The position numbers and the translations under genes are program-made. The notes under the pieces were generated by a model. That model searched no databases, was not told the origin of the DNA, and saw only the letters and a program-made list of their open reading frames with translations. A DNA stretch of 64,000 bases from the NCBI RefSeq assembly GCF_921293095.1, contig NC_060246.1:111332941-111396940 (forward strand), given 5' to 3'. Position 1 is the stretch's first letter. Every line of letters begins with the position of its first letter. This stretch comes from Ischnura elegans. Lineage: Eukaryota; Arthropoda; Insecta; Odonata; Coenagrionidae. Below are positions 12,665 through 24,451 of this stretch, piece after piece.

Positions 12665-15600
12665 TCGGGAAAAAGCAGTCAGCGGAATTAGCCTGAAGGC
12701 AAGGTTAAGGGTACATTTTGACGGACGAAGGTCTCCACTCAAGCGCTGTCTTTAGAAGATCCGTGTAAGAGTATATTGTTGGCATAAAATACTTAACCTG
12801 TCGCAGTTTTCTCCCAGAAACACTTAAAACCCCCGTGGTAGCCCAACTTTAAGACCAAGGTAATATGCAGATGACCAGTGATATCCTGTCGCGAGCTCTT
12901 CCAAGTTAAGCTACCTCCTTCATCATATGTTTCCCAGTACCTGTCAGTTATATTGTAACGTAATTTAAAAACGTGTATTGAAAACGTTTTTCAGCCTCTT
13001 TTATCGATGGATTTTTTCAACAGTTATCATTGAAACATTTGATGGAATATTTAGGTGTTATGGTTTTATCCTTGACCGAAGTCAAAATTCTGGGGGTGAA
13101 GTATCAAAGTTTTCTTCTGCGTGTCACAAGAAACTTTCACATTGACTGACAAGAAACCCTCCAACGGTCGACGCTTTCTGTGATATCCCTCGTGGGAATG
13201 ATATTTAAGATTGTTCAGCTGGATTCCCGGATCAGTTTTACCAATTTATTTCATCTTCCACAAATAGATGCCAATGTCCAGAAATGGTTCTTAAAACCGC
13301 AAAAGTATTGATCGCAGCATACCTGCCCCCTAAAGCCATCTCGGTAAACTTCATCTGCTTCATCAAATGGTGAAGAACTTGTAATGGATATTGATATATG
13401 GAGTTGTAACAGAGATCTTACGTTGTTTTGTGACTGAGGAATATTCACCATTCACGTGTTGTGAAAGAAGAAAGTACCTGCTGCTTTGTGATAGTTTTTT
13501 AACAGTGGGCATTTTACGCCTATTTCCTATGAATTTCAAATAACGATTAATATCAATGTTTTTTATCACTCGAAAAGTGTACTTCTATGATGTAATATGT
13601 CTTTCATTACTTTAAAATTGTTGAGAATAACCTTGGAAAAAAGTTATTTTCAATAAATAAATTTTGCACTGGAAGCAGTAAACTCTCATGAATTTGAGTA
13701 AATGTGTTTTACAATAAATTAAGAATGTATATTTCAAAACTAAAATTAGGAAATACATTTTTGAAATATAAATTTACAGTTTTTTAATCCCAGTATACTA
13801 TTGTATGTAATATTATCTTATGCTTGTATTGTATGTCTGTATCATTTCATTTCCTAAAAACTGTGAACTCCGCATAAAACCGAATGACTGAAATTAGAGC
13901 TGTGAGTTTGTGATTTTTATTTTGCTCCCAAATAATTGCAATGAGAATGTTTACATTAGTTTGACTTGAAAAAATTGTGAAGATATATTTTCCCTGTTTT
14001 TTGTAAAAAGCACATTAAAATTGGTTGAACTATTACTGTCTTGTCTTTAAACTTTTACCTCAGTATGAATTATTATTCTCTCATGCAATTTTTTAGTATT
14101 TGAGGAACTTGAAACATTTTCTTCCATATACATTACAATAGAAATTGCTAGATGATTGCTTTAGTTTTATAGGAGTGCAGCTTCATCAAATAAGATAAAA
14201 TACGACCGTTTGAGGAGGGATGCGCTCTCTTACGGAGCAACGAAAGTTAGCAAATATCGGGTGCTGGAAAAGTAAACCTAAATGATATATATACGATAGA
14301 TGAAGTCACGCATGTAAATTAGGTTTCAATCAAAATTTTTAGCCAAAAAAGGAAAGCATATGCGATGATTCCATCATCTTCAAAGCGGCGGAAAAAAATC
14401 CGCGCAAAGCTCCGAGGTTTTGACCTCGTAATGTTCTCATAGAACCGGGAATTTTAAAAACACATACCCCTTGTACCGGGGAAATTCAGTCGTATGCGTC
14501 GCAGTAAGACTACGCGTAAAAGACCCAACTAAGATGTTTCACCTAAGTCTTACCCAGAATGAAGTTTATTGTCTGTAAATACATCCGACATTTTGACCAT
14601 TGAAATTGCTATAGACCACAGACCATAATTGACCTTTGCGTTAATTTTTTCCGCCACTGTACTTATATTTCATGAGAATAGCGGACAGGTTTTGTTGAAA
14701 ATCCAAAAAAGCTGGAGAAACGAGGATGAAGAACCAACGCGATGATATACAAAATAACCTTTCCCATGGAAAAATGGAACCAGCCTGTAGATTGGTAAGG
14801 AACAATTTTAAGGAACGGTGCACAAAACGCATCGATAGAAGTGGAAAGAACGGAAATATTCTGATTGAAAACGAATACAAATATGAGGGATGGAAATAAT
14901 AGCTGAACGAGTGATACAACGGAAGCAAAAGTTTAAGTTCTGTATGTTTCTCGCATGGTGACTTATGTAGTCGCTTTTGATCACGCATAATTTGTCTCAT
15001 TAAGAACATGAAAACCGGCCCTCATTGATTTCATGAGTATTTGAAGGTATACATAAGAGAAGTGTTTAAACGATAGGCGTGAAGCACTTGATGTACGAAA
15101 TCTCACAGGATGTATAATTAGACTAAGAATATACCATGCGAGTACGACCACCGATGCAAAAATATTTTAGCGATGCCATTCGGTCATCCGCCGGCCGCCG
15201 GCTAGCCGCCCTCAGCGGAGCGGGTCACCGCTTAACTTAAAACCCTCTAGATGTCGGATAGGCAGGTAAAGGCAAGATTTTTTTTCTCCATCTTATTGTA
15301 TACATTCATCCCAAGGATTCTGCATAGGATTCTTCGAGGATCAAGGATGAGCTAAAAACTATATCGACACATTTTACTCAAAATAAGCCCAAAAATAGCT
15401 AACATTATAAGTAATTAAATATTATTATAAGAAATACTGGAACGAACATAACTCACCACGACATTGTGCAAATATTTGCAAAATTTCCGCATAAAAATTG
15501 AGATATGAATACCATGGAGTTAAAATAGTCATTTATTAAGTTGAATTTCCCTAAATTGACTATTTCTACGCGTCGGGCGTTTTGGGCTGAACATGCCTAT

Positions 15601-18030
15601 GTTTGACGGGTTACACAGGGCAGCATAATAATCACGCAGACCTATCAGGTGCAAAATATTGTAGGCCACATCCTGTAGATTTCGAATTCCTCGTGAAAAG
15701 TCGAAAAAATGACTTTTGGCCAGCTTCTTTTGATTTGGGACGACTGAGCGCCGCCAACGTTGCCGGGTAGAAACACAATACGGCTTATTGTCACAATAGA
15801 ACAATTTCCTCATCTAATGTCTTGAACCTCACAAATTTCTTCTCATTTAATGTAATTCTCCTCTGTATTGCGTCTTAAATTCTATAAGCAATCATAACAT
15901 CACTTGATATATCAAAAAGGTCGCCCTCCTCTGTTCAGATTTTCTATGAAGCCGTTTTAAGAAATAGCTCATTTGCTTCCACTGATAACATAATAGGTGG
16001 CTGTTAACCACAATTGTATCTGATGTACGAAGTCCTTCCAGTAACGGATACAGAAAAAAACTCAAGGGAGGACAAAAGATATTTTGAGCTGCCTATACTT
16101 TTATCGTAATGAAAATTAATCGAGTTACATGCAAAACTTAAGATAGTTTTATTTAAACTGATTATACGCATATAAAAGGCAATGCTATCTTATGATATAA
16201 AACTGTATAATTGTGATTCTGCAATGTTCGGCGATGCGAGCAGCCCCGCAAAGGGGGTGGGCGCCCCCTGCGCCCCCATATGTATCCGCCACTGGTAAAT
16301 ACATCAAAATCGAGATACGGCTTTTAATTCGAGAATGCAGTCTGCTTATTCTCATCCAGATATTCTGTTTCCAGTAGAAAGCCTACTAACGCGACATGAT
16401 GGTTAGATTTTATCGTAGACAGTATTGATACAGGCTCTGAAAAACACAATTTTCACTTACGTGCCTGTAATGGATCATAAATGATTCAAACTCATGTCCC
16501 GTAAAAATTCGGAGTTAAAGATATTGTCACCAAATTAAGAGTTACTAAAACGATTCTAACTACAACTGAACAATGGGAAACATTGCGCATACAAGGATTA
16601 AGGCCAAGAGGTTGAATTTCTTATGCTAAATTCAAATTTTAACAGAGATACTTTCTCGAAAGTGGTCTCCTGGAACACGGTTTTCAAATTTCGAGGCTTT
16701 CAAATCGATGCCCATCTTCGCTGAGCGCGTTAAGATGCTTACTTTTATGAGACTTCTAAGATACTACTTATGCAAATTTGGGAAAAACCAGATGAACAGC
16801 ATCGCACCAAATGCTACCTTGAAAGTGAGTTCTAAAGACACGGTAATATAGCAGCGGATTTTAACGCCCGAATTCGAGGAAGCTCAGCTATTTTCTTGAA
16901 AATATTAGTTCCACTAGCGATAATAGCTGTTCGTTATTAGCGCCCATTACATGCAATTTCCTTGACGATCCGAAGCCTAATTATATTGACATATATTACC
17001 ATTTCCCTGCTAATTTTTATCCGATCTGCTGATAGTAATTATAAAGTCTACTGCAGTCTTCACCATCATCAATTTTTCCCCTTAATTATTTCATTTTACC
17101 ATAAATGTAACATTGCCTACGAAACCCAATAGATTTAAAATTTCAAATTACCCATCGAAGTGCTCACTGAGCATTCACCATCGGGGGATCACACTCCCTT
17201 TGTGTTTGACTGTCGCGGGGTCGCGGACTCACGACTGCTTTCGACAGCTCTGCGCATGCGCTGTGTGTTGTAAACTTTGAAGTGCTTTGAAGAGTGAAAA
17301 CCGTGAGAAAACCTGCCGTGCTGCCTAAACTCCATTCCCCACTTTTGCGTTAATGGGCCTGTGAAGGTTAGTGGTAAAATTTTTAAACACGATGCCAATG
17401 TAATAGCCACCCTTATCGCAATTATAATAATGCACCGCGAACGTAATAGCAGCCCTTAGTTCTCCGTTTTTTTTAACGCCCCTTGCTAGAGTGGTTTTAT
17501 GGTAAATACTTTTTGGACTACTTCCTATACACCTGCTACCTCGAAATTTTTATCTATTGTAGCGGCTAATGTGTAAGTTCTTAACCTACCTTCTATCTTA
17601 AACCACTACTACTCAATGCCGCATTAATGCGCATTCTCAAACTTGCCCTCCACAGTCGATGCTCTATCTGCACCGGTAGGTTTTGGATGTTAGGTAAGAA
17701 GTGATATTATTTTTCAATGCCTAGACATAATGCTCACACTGCGTCTTGCATATGCCCATTTTTCGTACATTCTTTGCCCCGTTTGCCTAGCATCCATTTC
17801 TCTGGCCCAGAGATGCGATGGAATGTTATTGTTTACATTCATCACAGGTCATACCCTGATAAAAACAAGTCCTCCACGGTGGGTAGGAGGAGTGAAGAGG
17901 AATAGTACTACCATTCACGATTGGTAGTTACACTTCAGCTACTCATACCAGGCTGTGCCACCCTTACTCTTCACGCAATGCCTCATTATACACTTCGCTT
18001 ACCCATGCCCTACACACTAGGAGCATAGGC
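12665..18030. other. Gene-poor intergenic stretch
   Basis: Mixed-composition, AT-leaning DNA between the pyrimidine block and the first dispersed repeat. I see no exon chain, RNA gene or complete element. Small pieces look like ends of MITEs (around 14643-14660 and 16240-16295, with gccactg-type ends and C-rich runs), and 15190-15230 is a short GC-rich patch. Open frames here are short and resemble nothing I recognise. Confidence 0.5.
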
Positions 18031-18035
18031 TGATT

Positions 18036-18290
18036 TAGGCCACGTGACCCCCCCCCCCCAAGATGCTTAAAAATATAGACAAGATTTTTTGTACATGGTG
18101 ATCATTACGTTTTTTTCGTTTTTTATAATACGGAGCCTTAATCATTTAATTTCTTATCAAAACAAAGAGAATATTTCGTATAGTAATTGTTGTATATTTT
18201 TATAATCTCACTTATAAGGAGAGTGTTTTCCTGTCAGGTCCTTGTGCTCCCCCCCCCAGAAATAAATCTGGATCCGGCCTTGCCATGAAG
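18036..18290. repeat. Dispersed repeat, copy A
   Basis: It shares order and wording with 22412-22672: a C-run at one end, atagacaa, a gatcattacg/tatcattacg block, aaagagaatattt, agtaat-gttgtat, cctgtcag-cccttgtg, then an end reading ctggatccg. The two copies are diverged and are probably remnants of a non-coding DNA transposon family. Clear terminal inverted repeats are not visible. Confidence 0.7.
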
Positions 18291-18780
18291 TGTATGTGAA
18301 GGATAATATCACTCTTCCTCTACACTCAAAAAGCATACCTGTTGCTCTCTCTGCTTACTCACAATTTACAATGCATGGAGTGGTGGTGATAAAGAGGAGT
18401 GGTAGAGGTAACCAATGATTACTAACCATGTCCTTCATCTACAGCCTGTACAGGTAATTCTTAACCTCCACATAGGTTAAGATTTACCTGTACAGGCTGC
18501 ACTACCCCTCCTCTACACTCCATGGATGGTAGCCATACCCTTCCTCAACTTTTTGTGGAGGTTATTCTTCCCTTCCACTATGGGTGGCATTACCCTTCCT
18601 CTGCACTTAATGGCATGTGGAGGAAGGGTGAAGATACCTGCTCTGATTATCCTCAATTGAGTGTTGGCTGAGAGTGTGGCTATCACCTGACAACTCATAT
18701 GGGCCTCCACTCCACCAAGGATTTGGTATGTATCAGGGTAATGAGGAGGAAGAGTCAGGGAGTTTAAAAGGCCTTGAAAT
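18291..18780. repeat. Short-motif and palindrome-rich stretch
   Basis: The motif cctctacactc / gaggaagggt recurs in both orientations, and a near-perfect hairpin lies at 18442-18499 (26-bp arms with one mismatch, 6-nt loop). No coding content is recognised. It may be the wreck of an inverted-repeat element. Confidence 0.55.
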
Positions 18781-18834
18781 GTGTGGGATATACAGCCTCA
18801 TATTTTCCTCTGGAGGAGGGCACAGAAAGTAAAC

Positions 18835-19735
18835 ATTGAGAAGGGAAGCATAGTGGTTCTGAAAATTATCAAAAAAATGGAGACGTGGACAAATAGCTAT
18901 TTGGGTATTGATCAGTTTGGTTTCAGGAAGGGAAAGTCAGAAAGTTGTGGTGGTGAGGGTCATGGTAGATACCAGCCTATAATATAACCAGGATGTACAT
19001 ACATACTTTTCACATGAATTTTGAAATAGCATTTGCTATAGTGGGCTGGGTAAAGCCGTTGGGCATTATTAAGATTATAGATATAGATGGCTGGGAATGG
19101 AGACTCATTCATGATGTACTACATATATATGCCTCAGTGTTTAATAATGAGGGTGGTCAATAGAGAATCAGGTTGGGCACCAAGATGTGATACATGGCTG
19201 TTCTATCACTCATTATAATGTGCATTTGGAGGTCATGGTAAGGAATGAGTGAGGAAAGTTAGAAACAGAAGTTGAATTATAATTGGGGAACAAATTAATA
19301 TATAATGAGGGATAGATGTTTAAAACATTCACAGATGATCAGACATTGATTTGCCACTCAGCAAAAGGGTTGCAGGCTGATGAGTTTCGTAATTGTGCAC
19401 AGTATGGAATGGATATTAACTGCTAGAAGATCCAAGTTGTGCTGTTTATTAAGCATCTCAAGCAAGGAATGTGAGGCCTAATTTAAAGGTCAATAGGCGT
19501 GGATGTAATAAGATGTAGCCTTTAAATTAGATCTATGTAGAGCATAAAGGAAAAAAGATACAGCATCAAGGATACCAGGAAGAGAAATGCATTAGCAGAA
19601 GAGATATTTATGAATATAAAAGATCTAATGAGGATTATTCTGTGAGAAAAATCAAAGAGTGTAAAATCAGGTTTGTGAAGTCTTTTCAGGATAATGAAGA
19701 GAATATTGTGGTAGGTGTAAGAGGATGGAACCAAT
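18835..19735 (+). pseudogene. Non-LTR retrotransposon reverse-transcriptase relic
   Basis: Pieces of a LINE-type reverse transcriptase appear in order across shifting plus-strand frames. They are LGIDQFGFRKGKS (the QFGFRKGKGT motif), FEIAFAIVGWVKPLGIIK (the DFEKAFDRVDW region with its Asp lost), TDDQTLICHSAKGLQ (degraded YADDQALIA...GLQ) and RKRNALAEEIFMNIKDLM (the RIALAKEAFMNKK segment after the catalytic core). Many stops and frame changes interrupt them. The element has no detectable ends, and I cannot assign its clade. Confidence 0.8.
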
Positions 19736-20130
19736 TCTATTTTGTTATTTTTTTTAGAGAAAAGTTAGCAATGTTGCAACTAGATTGATGTCGTCGAATT
19801 TTAACAGCTGAATTAAAAAAAGGACCAAAAACATGAGACCTGTAGGTCAACTCAAGTCTCCCTTATGATGACCTAGTATGGAGAGAAGGGTTGAAAATTG
19901 AATAATGTATGGTTCGAGAGTTGTTCCTACATTTTTTTTATTTCTGAGTTTCGATACTATAGGGCTAACATTTTATATTAAAAATGTTTTCCTTGAGTTG
20001 CCTGCTCCCTGAGGGTAAAAAGTTTTTCCCATAGCAAAAATAAATGAAAAAAAATTATCAGCTTGTGAATTCCAAGAAAATATCAGAATCATTGTTTTAG
20101 CAAATTATCCCATTCCCATTGGCTGATTAA

Positions 20131-22394
20131 CACATTCAATGCGGATGATATTTTCACCGAAACCTCCAGTGACGGATGGGTGATTTTCCTTCATAACGGT
20201 GGTCTTGTAAGTAATACAACAGAATTTGCAATTTTTTTTGTTTCTATTTCACGCAATTCGTAAAAAACCTAATGACATACATGTATGCCACCCGTCACCA
20301 GTAATTGATAATTCACGCAACCCGCATTACACACATGCAATTTTCCTTGTATGAAGGAGTGAACTTTTCATATTTCCGTTTATAATACTTCTTCTACCGT
20401 TGATTCCTTAGGTTAATGACGAAAATATCTTGGAATTAGTCTTTACGTGTAATTTTTTTGTTTCAAAGGCCGTGGATTTAATTTTTTCAAGTCACAGAAG
20501 TAGAACACACAATGAACGGCATGAAAAATATAAATTTATGGGAAAAACATTTTTAAAATCTATGTTACCTCAGAGTTATTGCAAAATTGAAACATTTCAA
20601 TAAAAATTCTCACAAATTTTTATGATATATTTGAAAGCAAGGCCTTAGACAGAGCCCTGGTTGACCTTCATATTCTGGGCAAATTGCAGTCACTGTCCTA
20701 CGGATGCCTTCACGGTTAGCGGAGAAACGAAGAGCCTGCATCATTCCTAAAAACCTATCACGGCACATTTTCTCCCGAATATCGGTACTCACACTAATTC
20801 TGACCTCCAATCATTAGAAATCGTGTTAACCCTAATTGCGCCCATGTGGAGAAGAAGGCCCAGCCAAGTTTCCAGTTCTCCCTGTCCAACAGCTTCCAAT
20901 CCATTATGCCCTTAGTGAAGGCCCTTGGTGAAGGATTTCGGAGGAAAATGCTTTCTGCATTTTTCTCCGTCTATGAGAGGATTATTTCAAAGAAAATATC
21001 ATTGGCAAGTTGAAATAATCTCTGGGAGTGCCGCTGGTAGGGAGGGACTCCAACCATGAGCCTTAAAAATTATCCAGCAAAATAGTACAATTTGTGTAAT
21101 GGAGTGTTGCATATGTGATTAATACCTTAGTTTTTATGAAAATTAAGACTGTTTCTGTACCTAACACTAGAATGTATTAATGACCTACGAAATGAAAACA
21201 CCATAATGAACAGAGGACAAGTAATTGATGTGGAGCAATGACTGAGAAAATATGCCGTAAAATTAGGAAAAAAACCCAAAATATGTAAAAAAAAAACGTA
21301 ATTTGCAATAATGGTTTACAAGATTATTAATAAAGTATAAAATACGACCTTATGGACCGCATGGAAACATTTTGGAATAAAATAGTAAGTTTTGAAACGG
21401 GAATACACGTTATTAACAAAAACTAAATCGATCATAATATTGGTGGTTGCACATAAGATATGAATAAATTAAAAAATAAGATAAAAATACTATTTAAAGG
21501 GAATAAATAATGGTTAAATGCCGTAATGCTTAAAATACCTCTGAGTTTATCTATTCATTTCCGCAATTTCGTTTACCAAGCTTAGGAAACAAATAAACGA
21601 GTAAAAAAATACAGACCAATACTGTACATAATGTAATTCAGTGTTGCATACACGATTAATATGTTATTTTTTTTGAAAAGGAAGAAAATCTGCAACTAAC
21701 CCCAACACGTATGAATAACTCAGAAAATGAAATAAAATCGAAATGAATAGAGGATTGGTAATTGGCCTAGAGAAACGCATGAGAAAATATGCCGTAAAAG
21801 TAGGAAAAATACCCAAAAAAATCACCCAGGATAGGCATAATTTGCAATAATAAAAAAGTTCCCAGAGAAAAAATTCAAATAAAACATAATTAACTGAACC
21901 ACCGCACTAAGATCATTTTTTTATAATGTAGTGAGTATGAAACGGGGATAAATATCTTTAACAAAAAAGTTAGTCTACTCATAATTTTTGTGATAGCAAA
22001 TAAAATATGAATAAATTAAAAATGAAGGCAAAAAAACAAATTAAAAAAATAATCCATTTGTAAGACATGATGATGATATTTACGATAAGAATAATGCAAA
22101 AGAGGTGAAGGAAATGAAAAGAAAAATCTCAACCTGCCAAATTGTTCCAAAAATAGCACTAAAGTAAACAAAAAAATACTTAAAATGAAAGAACACGTAG
22201 AACTAGAAACAGGCACTTCCGCAATGGTGTAAGGTCACTCCCGAACTGCGGGAGGGTGAAAAAGTAACGCTAGGCGTGCTCGGAGCACCCCAGTGACCAG
22301 CGGAAAAACGAACTCCCAAAGACATACATTTATGTCATCCGCCTGAGTGGAAAAGCCCTCATGACATACATATATGTCATCCGCACTGAAAGTG
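20131..22394 (-). mobile_element. Degraded piggyBac-like transposon
   Basis: The element is flanked by TTAA at 20127-20130 and 22395-22398. Its ends are inverted copies, CACATTCAATGCGGATGA at the left and CACTTTCAGTGCGGATGA read inward from the right. TTAA targets are characteristic of piggyBac. A minus-strand fragment at 20610-20810 reads MCRDRFLGMMQALRFSANR, matching the MSRDRF--IL--LRF segment of piggyBac transposases. The rest of the transposase is lost. The interior contains a diverged direct duplication (around 21095-21300 and 21625-21830). Short ACATACAT-type inverted motifs lie near both ends. Confidence 0.83.
20610..20810 (-). pseudogene. piggyBac transposase fragment
   Basis: About 66 residues with the RDRFLGMMQALRF core typical of the N-terminal part of the piggyBac DDE domain. 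The catalytic Asp residues lie outside what survives. It lies inside the TTAA-flanked element on the minus strand and cannot encode a working enzyme. Confidence 0.72.
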
Positions 22395-22411
22395 TTAAGG
22401 GGGAGGGCACT

Positions 22412-22672
22412 GGGGGCACGTGCCCCCCAGACACTCGAAAAATAGACAAAATTTTATACACAGTTATCATTACGTTCGTTTCATTTTGTGTATTATGCAG
22501 CCAAAATCATTTCATTTCATATTACTAACTTTCATTTTAAATAAAGAGAATATTTTGTTCAGTAATAGTTGTATCTTGTTTTTATTCTCAAGTAAGAGGA
22601 AATCATTTGCCTGTCAGACCCTTGTGACCCCCAGAAAAAAAATCCTGGATCCGCCCCTGCCCATGCCTGAAT
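22412..22672. repeat. Dispersed repeat, copy B
   Basis: Second copy of the 18036-18290 repeat, with gggggcacgtgccccc at one end and cctggatccgcccctg at the other. It abuts the right end of the piggyBac-like element. Confidence 0.7.
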
Positions 22673-24310
22673 GAATCAGTAGTTATTTTATTTTACATGG
22701 GATGGGTACAGAAGGTCGATCAACAAAGAAGGCTTTGAGGGGCAATAAAAAGCCTAGTGACAACATTTTTATTTTATCTGGAGAAAGTATACAAGCATTT
22801 ATCTTTTTTATGTTCAAAATAGGTACCTTAAAAATAGTAATTGGGGTAATACATTGAAGTTATATTTTCATTGCTGTAGATAAATCTATTAGATTTTGGG
22901 AAAATATGGTCATATATTTGATTAGAAAATAACTGTGTTTGTACTTATATCTTCAGAAGTTCTATGTTTAGCAAGTGAGGAAGAATTTAGGATATTTATG
23001 GCTGTGCAGATGATTGCAGTGCAGAGATAAGTTGTGATGTGCTTGAATAGGATTTATCACACTTGAGTATTTATCACACTGTTATCTGATGATTGCGAAA
23101 TATTTATGGGTCATGTTAACCACTTAAATGAATTATTCATATGCCGCTAACTAATTATGTGTACGTATGAATTTGGGCATGCATATTACCCTGGTACTCT
23201 TAATTGATTCTTTAATCTTGTTCATGGATGAAAAGGAGAGATTTCATTGGAATTATCATGTATCATCAATACCTTTGACTATTTCTCCAATTTACTTTGT
23301 TAACTTCTGGTCTGTGAAATCTCTTGATGGCTTCATTTTTTTACTTCCACCGTAGAATTAGGACCAAATAAAATTAATCTTTACACATGGGAGTAATACC
23401 TATTGTAGTGTTAGGCTTCATGCTGCCAGCCCAAAAGACTTTTAGTGGTTGTTATATTTTACATATTATGCTTGGTTCCAAATATCTTTGCCAAAAAGGG
23501 TGCTAAGCTAAATCATTGAGGCACAGGCTTCCAGGCTTGTTTTAGCTCTGCCCCTCCGCTCATCCCCTCTTGTTTTAGCTGCGTTCCCTGAATTTGAATC
23601 CCTGACACTTTTGGGTGGCTCCACTGATGACGAGTGGGCCCGAGAAAAACACTCTGAGAGAACTAAGCTTTGCCAGATTTGCGGACTCAAATCCATTTTA
23701 ATGTGGAGAAACTAAATTGAATCACAGATATCTTAAGTCAGGTAAAGAATCAGATCTTCCAGGCATAATTCCGTGTTGGTCCACTGCAGATTACTTATGG
23801 AAAGGCCTCACGCACAACATGAATTTTGAAGAGGCCTATCTAATATCTAAAGAGCATAGTTATTTTCCGTGAGTAAAATGCGAGGCCTTGGTAATAGCCA
23901 AGAATGAGGACAGTTTCAGCAAAGAAGGTGGTTGTTCCTTGCCAATGCATGAAAACGAGTGTTGAAGAGAAAGGCATATACGTACCAACAGCCAATCTCG
24001 TGTGATCAGAACCAACAATATGGTACATAAGGTGGCAAAAAAAAAGATGCTTTAGCAATTCAGTGACCTGAAAGCTTACAGAAATTGATGAATTAGACTT
24101 ATTAAGATTAGAGTTAGATGAATTAGACTGGAAGTCTGAACACCCCCTACTATACACCTGTTGAGGTGGCTTGCAGGGAAGTATGTAGATGGGAAAGTCA
24201 CCCGCCAAGAAACTTTCCCTCCGCTCATCCCCTCTTGTTTTAGCTTTACCCCTCTCCCCCTCGTTAAAAAATATTTGTAATTAACTGAAATAGTTTTTGA
24301 TTGTGCTCAT
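22673..24310. other. Region downstream of the Nmdar1 stop, probable 3' UTR and flank
   Basis: No coding signal is seen. Candidate minus-strand polyadenylation hexamers exist (ATTAAA near 23696-23702, AATAAA near 22686-22695 and 22765-22775), but none is clearly favoured. Two copies of a 29-bp sequence lie at 23552-23580 and 24217-24245. Confidence 0.45.
23552..24245 (+). repeat. 29-bp direct repeat pair
   Basis: CCCTCCGCTCATCCCC followed by TCTTGTTTTAGCT occurs at 23552-23580 and 24217-24245 without mismatch, 665 bp apart, in the predicted 3' UTR of Nmdar1. The second copy ends 65 bp from the stop codon. Confidence 0.9.
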
Positions 24311-24451
24311 TCAGTTGGAGTGAGAGGTGTACGAGGAGACATCATCAATGTCATCGAAGGAATCAAAAGAATCTATATTCTCCACTCGTGGTGACATTTG
24401 TTGAATCAAATCCACTTTGGCAGCTGCGGCAGCCATGGATCCTACAGTTCC
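24311..24451 (-). CDS. Nmdar1: Nmdar1 exon 21: C-terminal tail and stop
   Basis: Residues 997-1042 plus TGA, after a good acceptor (cctcaatttcag). The tail has an Ala run, then an acidic segment ([11 protein letters not shown]), and ends SYTSHSN. There is no C-terminal PDZ-binding consensus of the kind seen in some GluN proteins. I assign it as terminal exon because the frame, acceptor and stop agree. No single polyadenylation signal downstream stands out. Confidence 0.8.
   Translation of the reverse strand, partial: GTVGSMAAAAAKVDLIQQMSPRVENIDSFDSFDDIDDVSSYTSHSN

Noticed and set aside
14641-15009. 122-codon minus-strand open frame
   Set aside because: No recognisable domain, no splice or family support, and no link to neighbouring genes.
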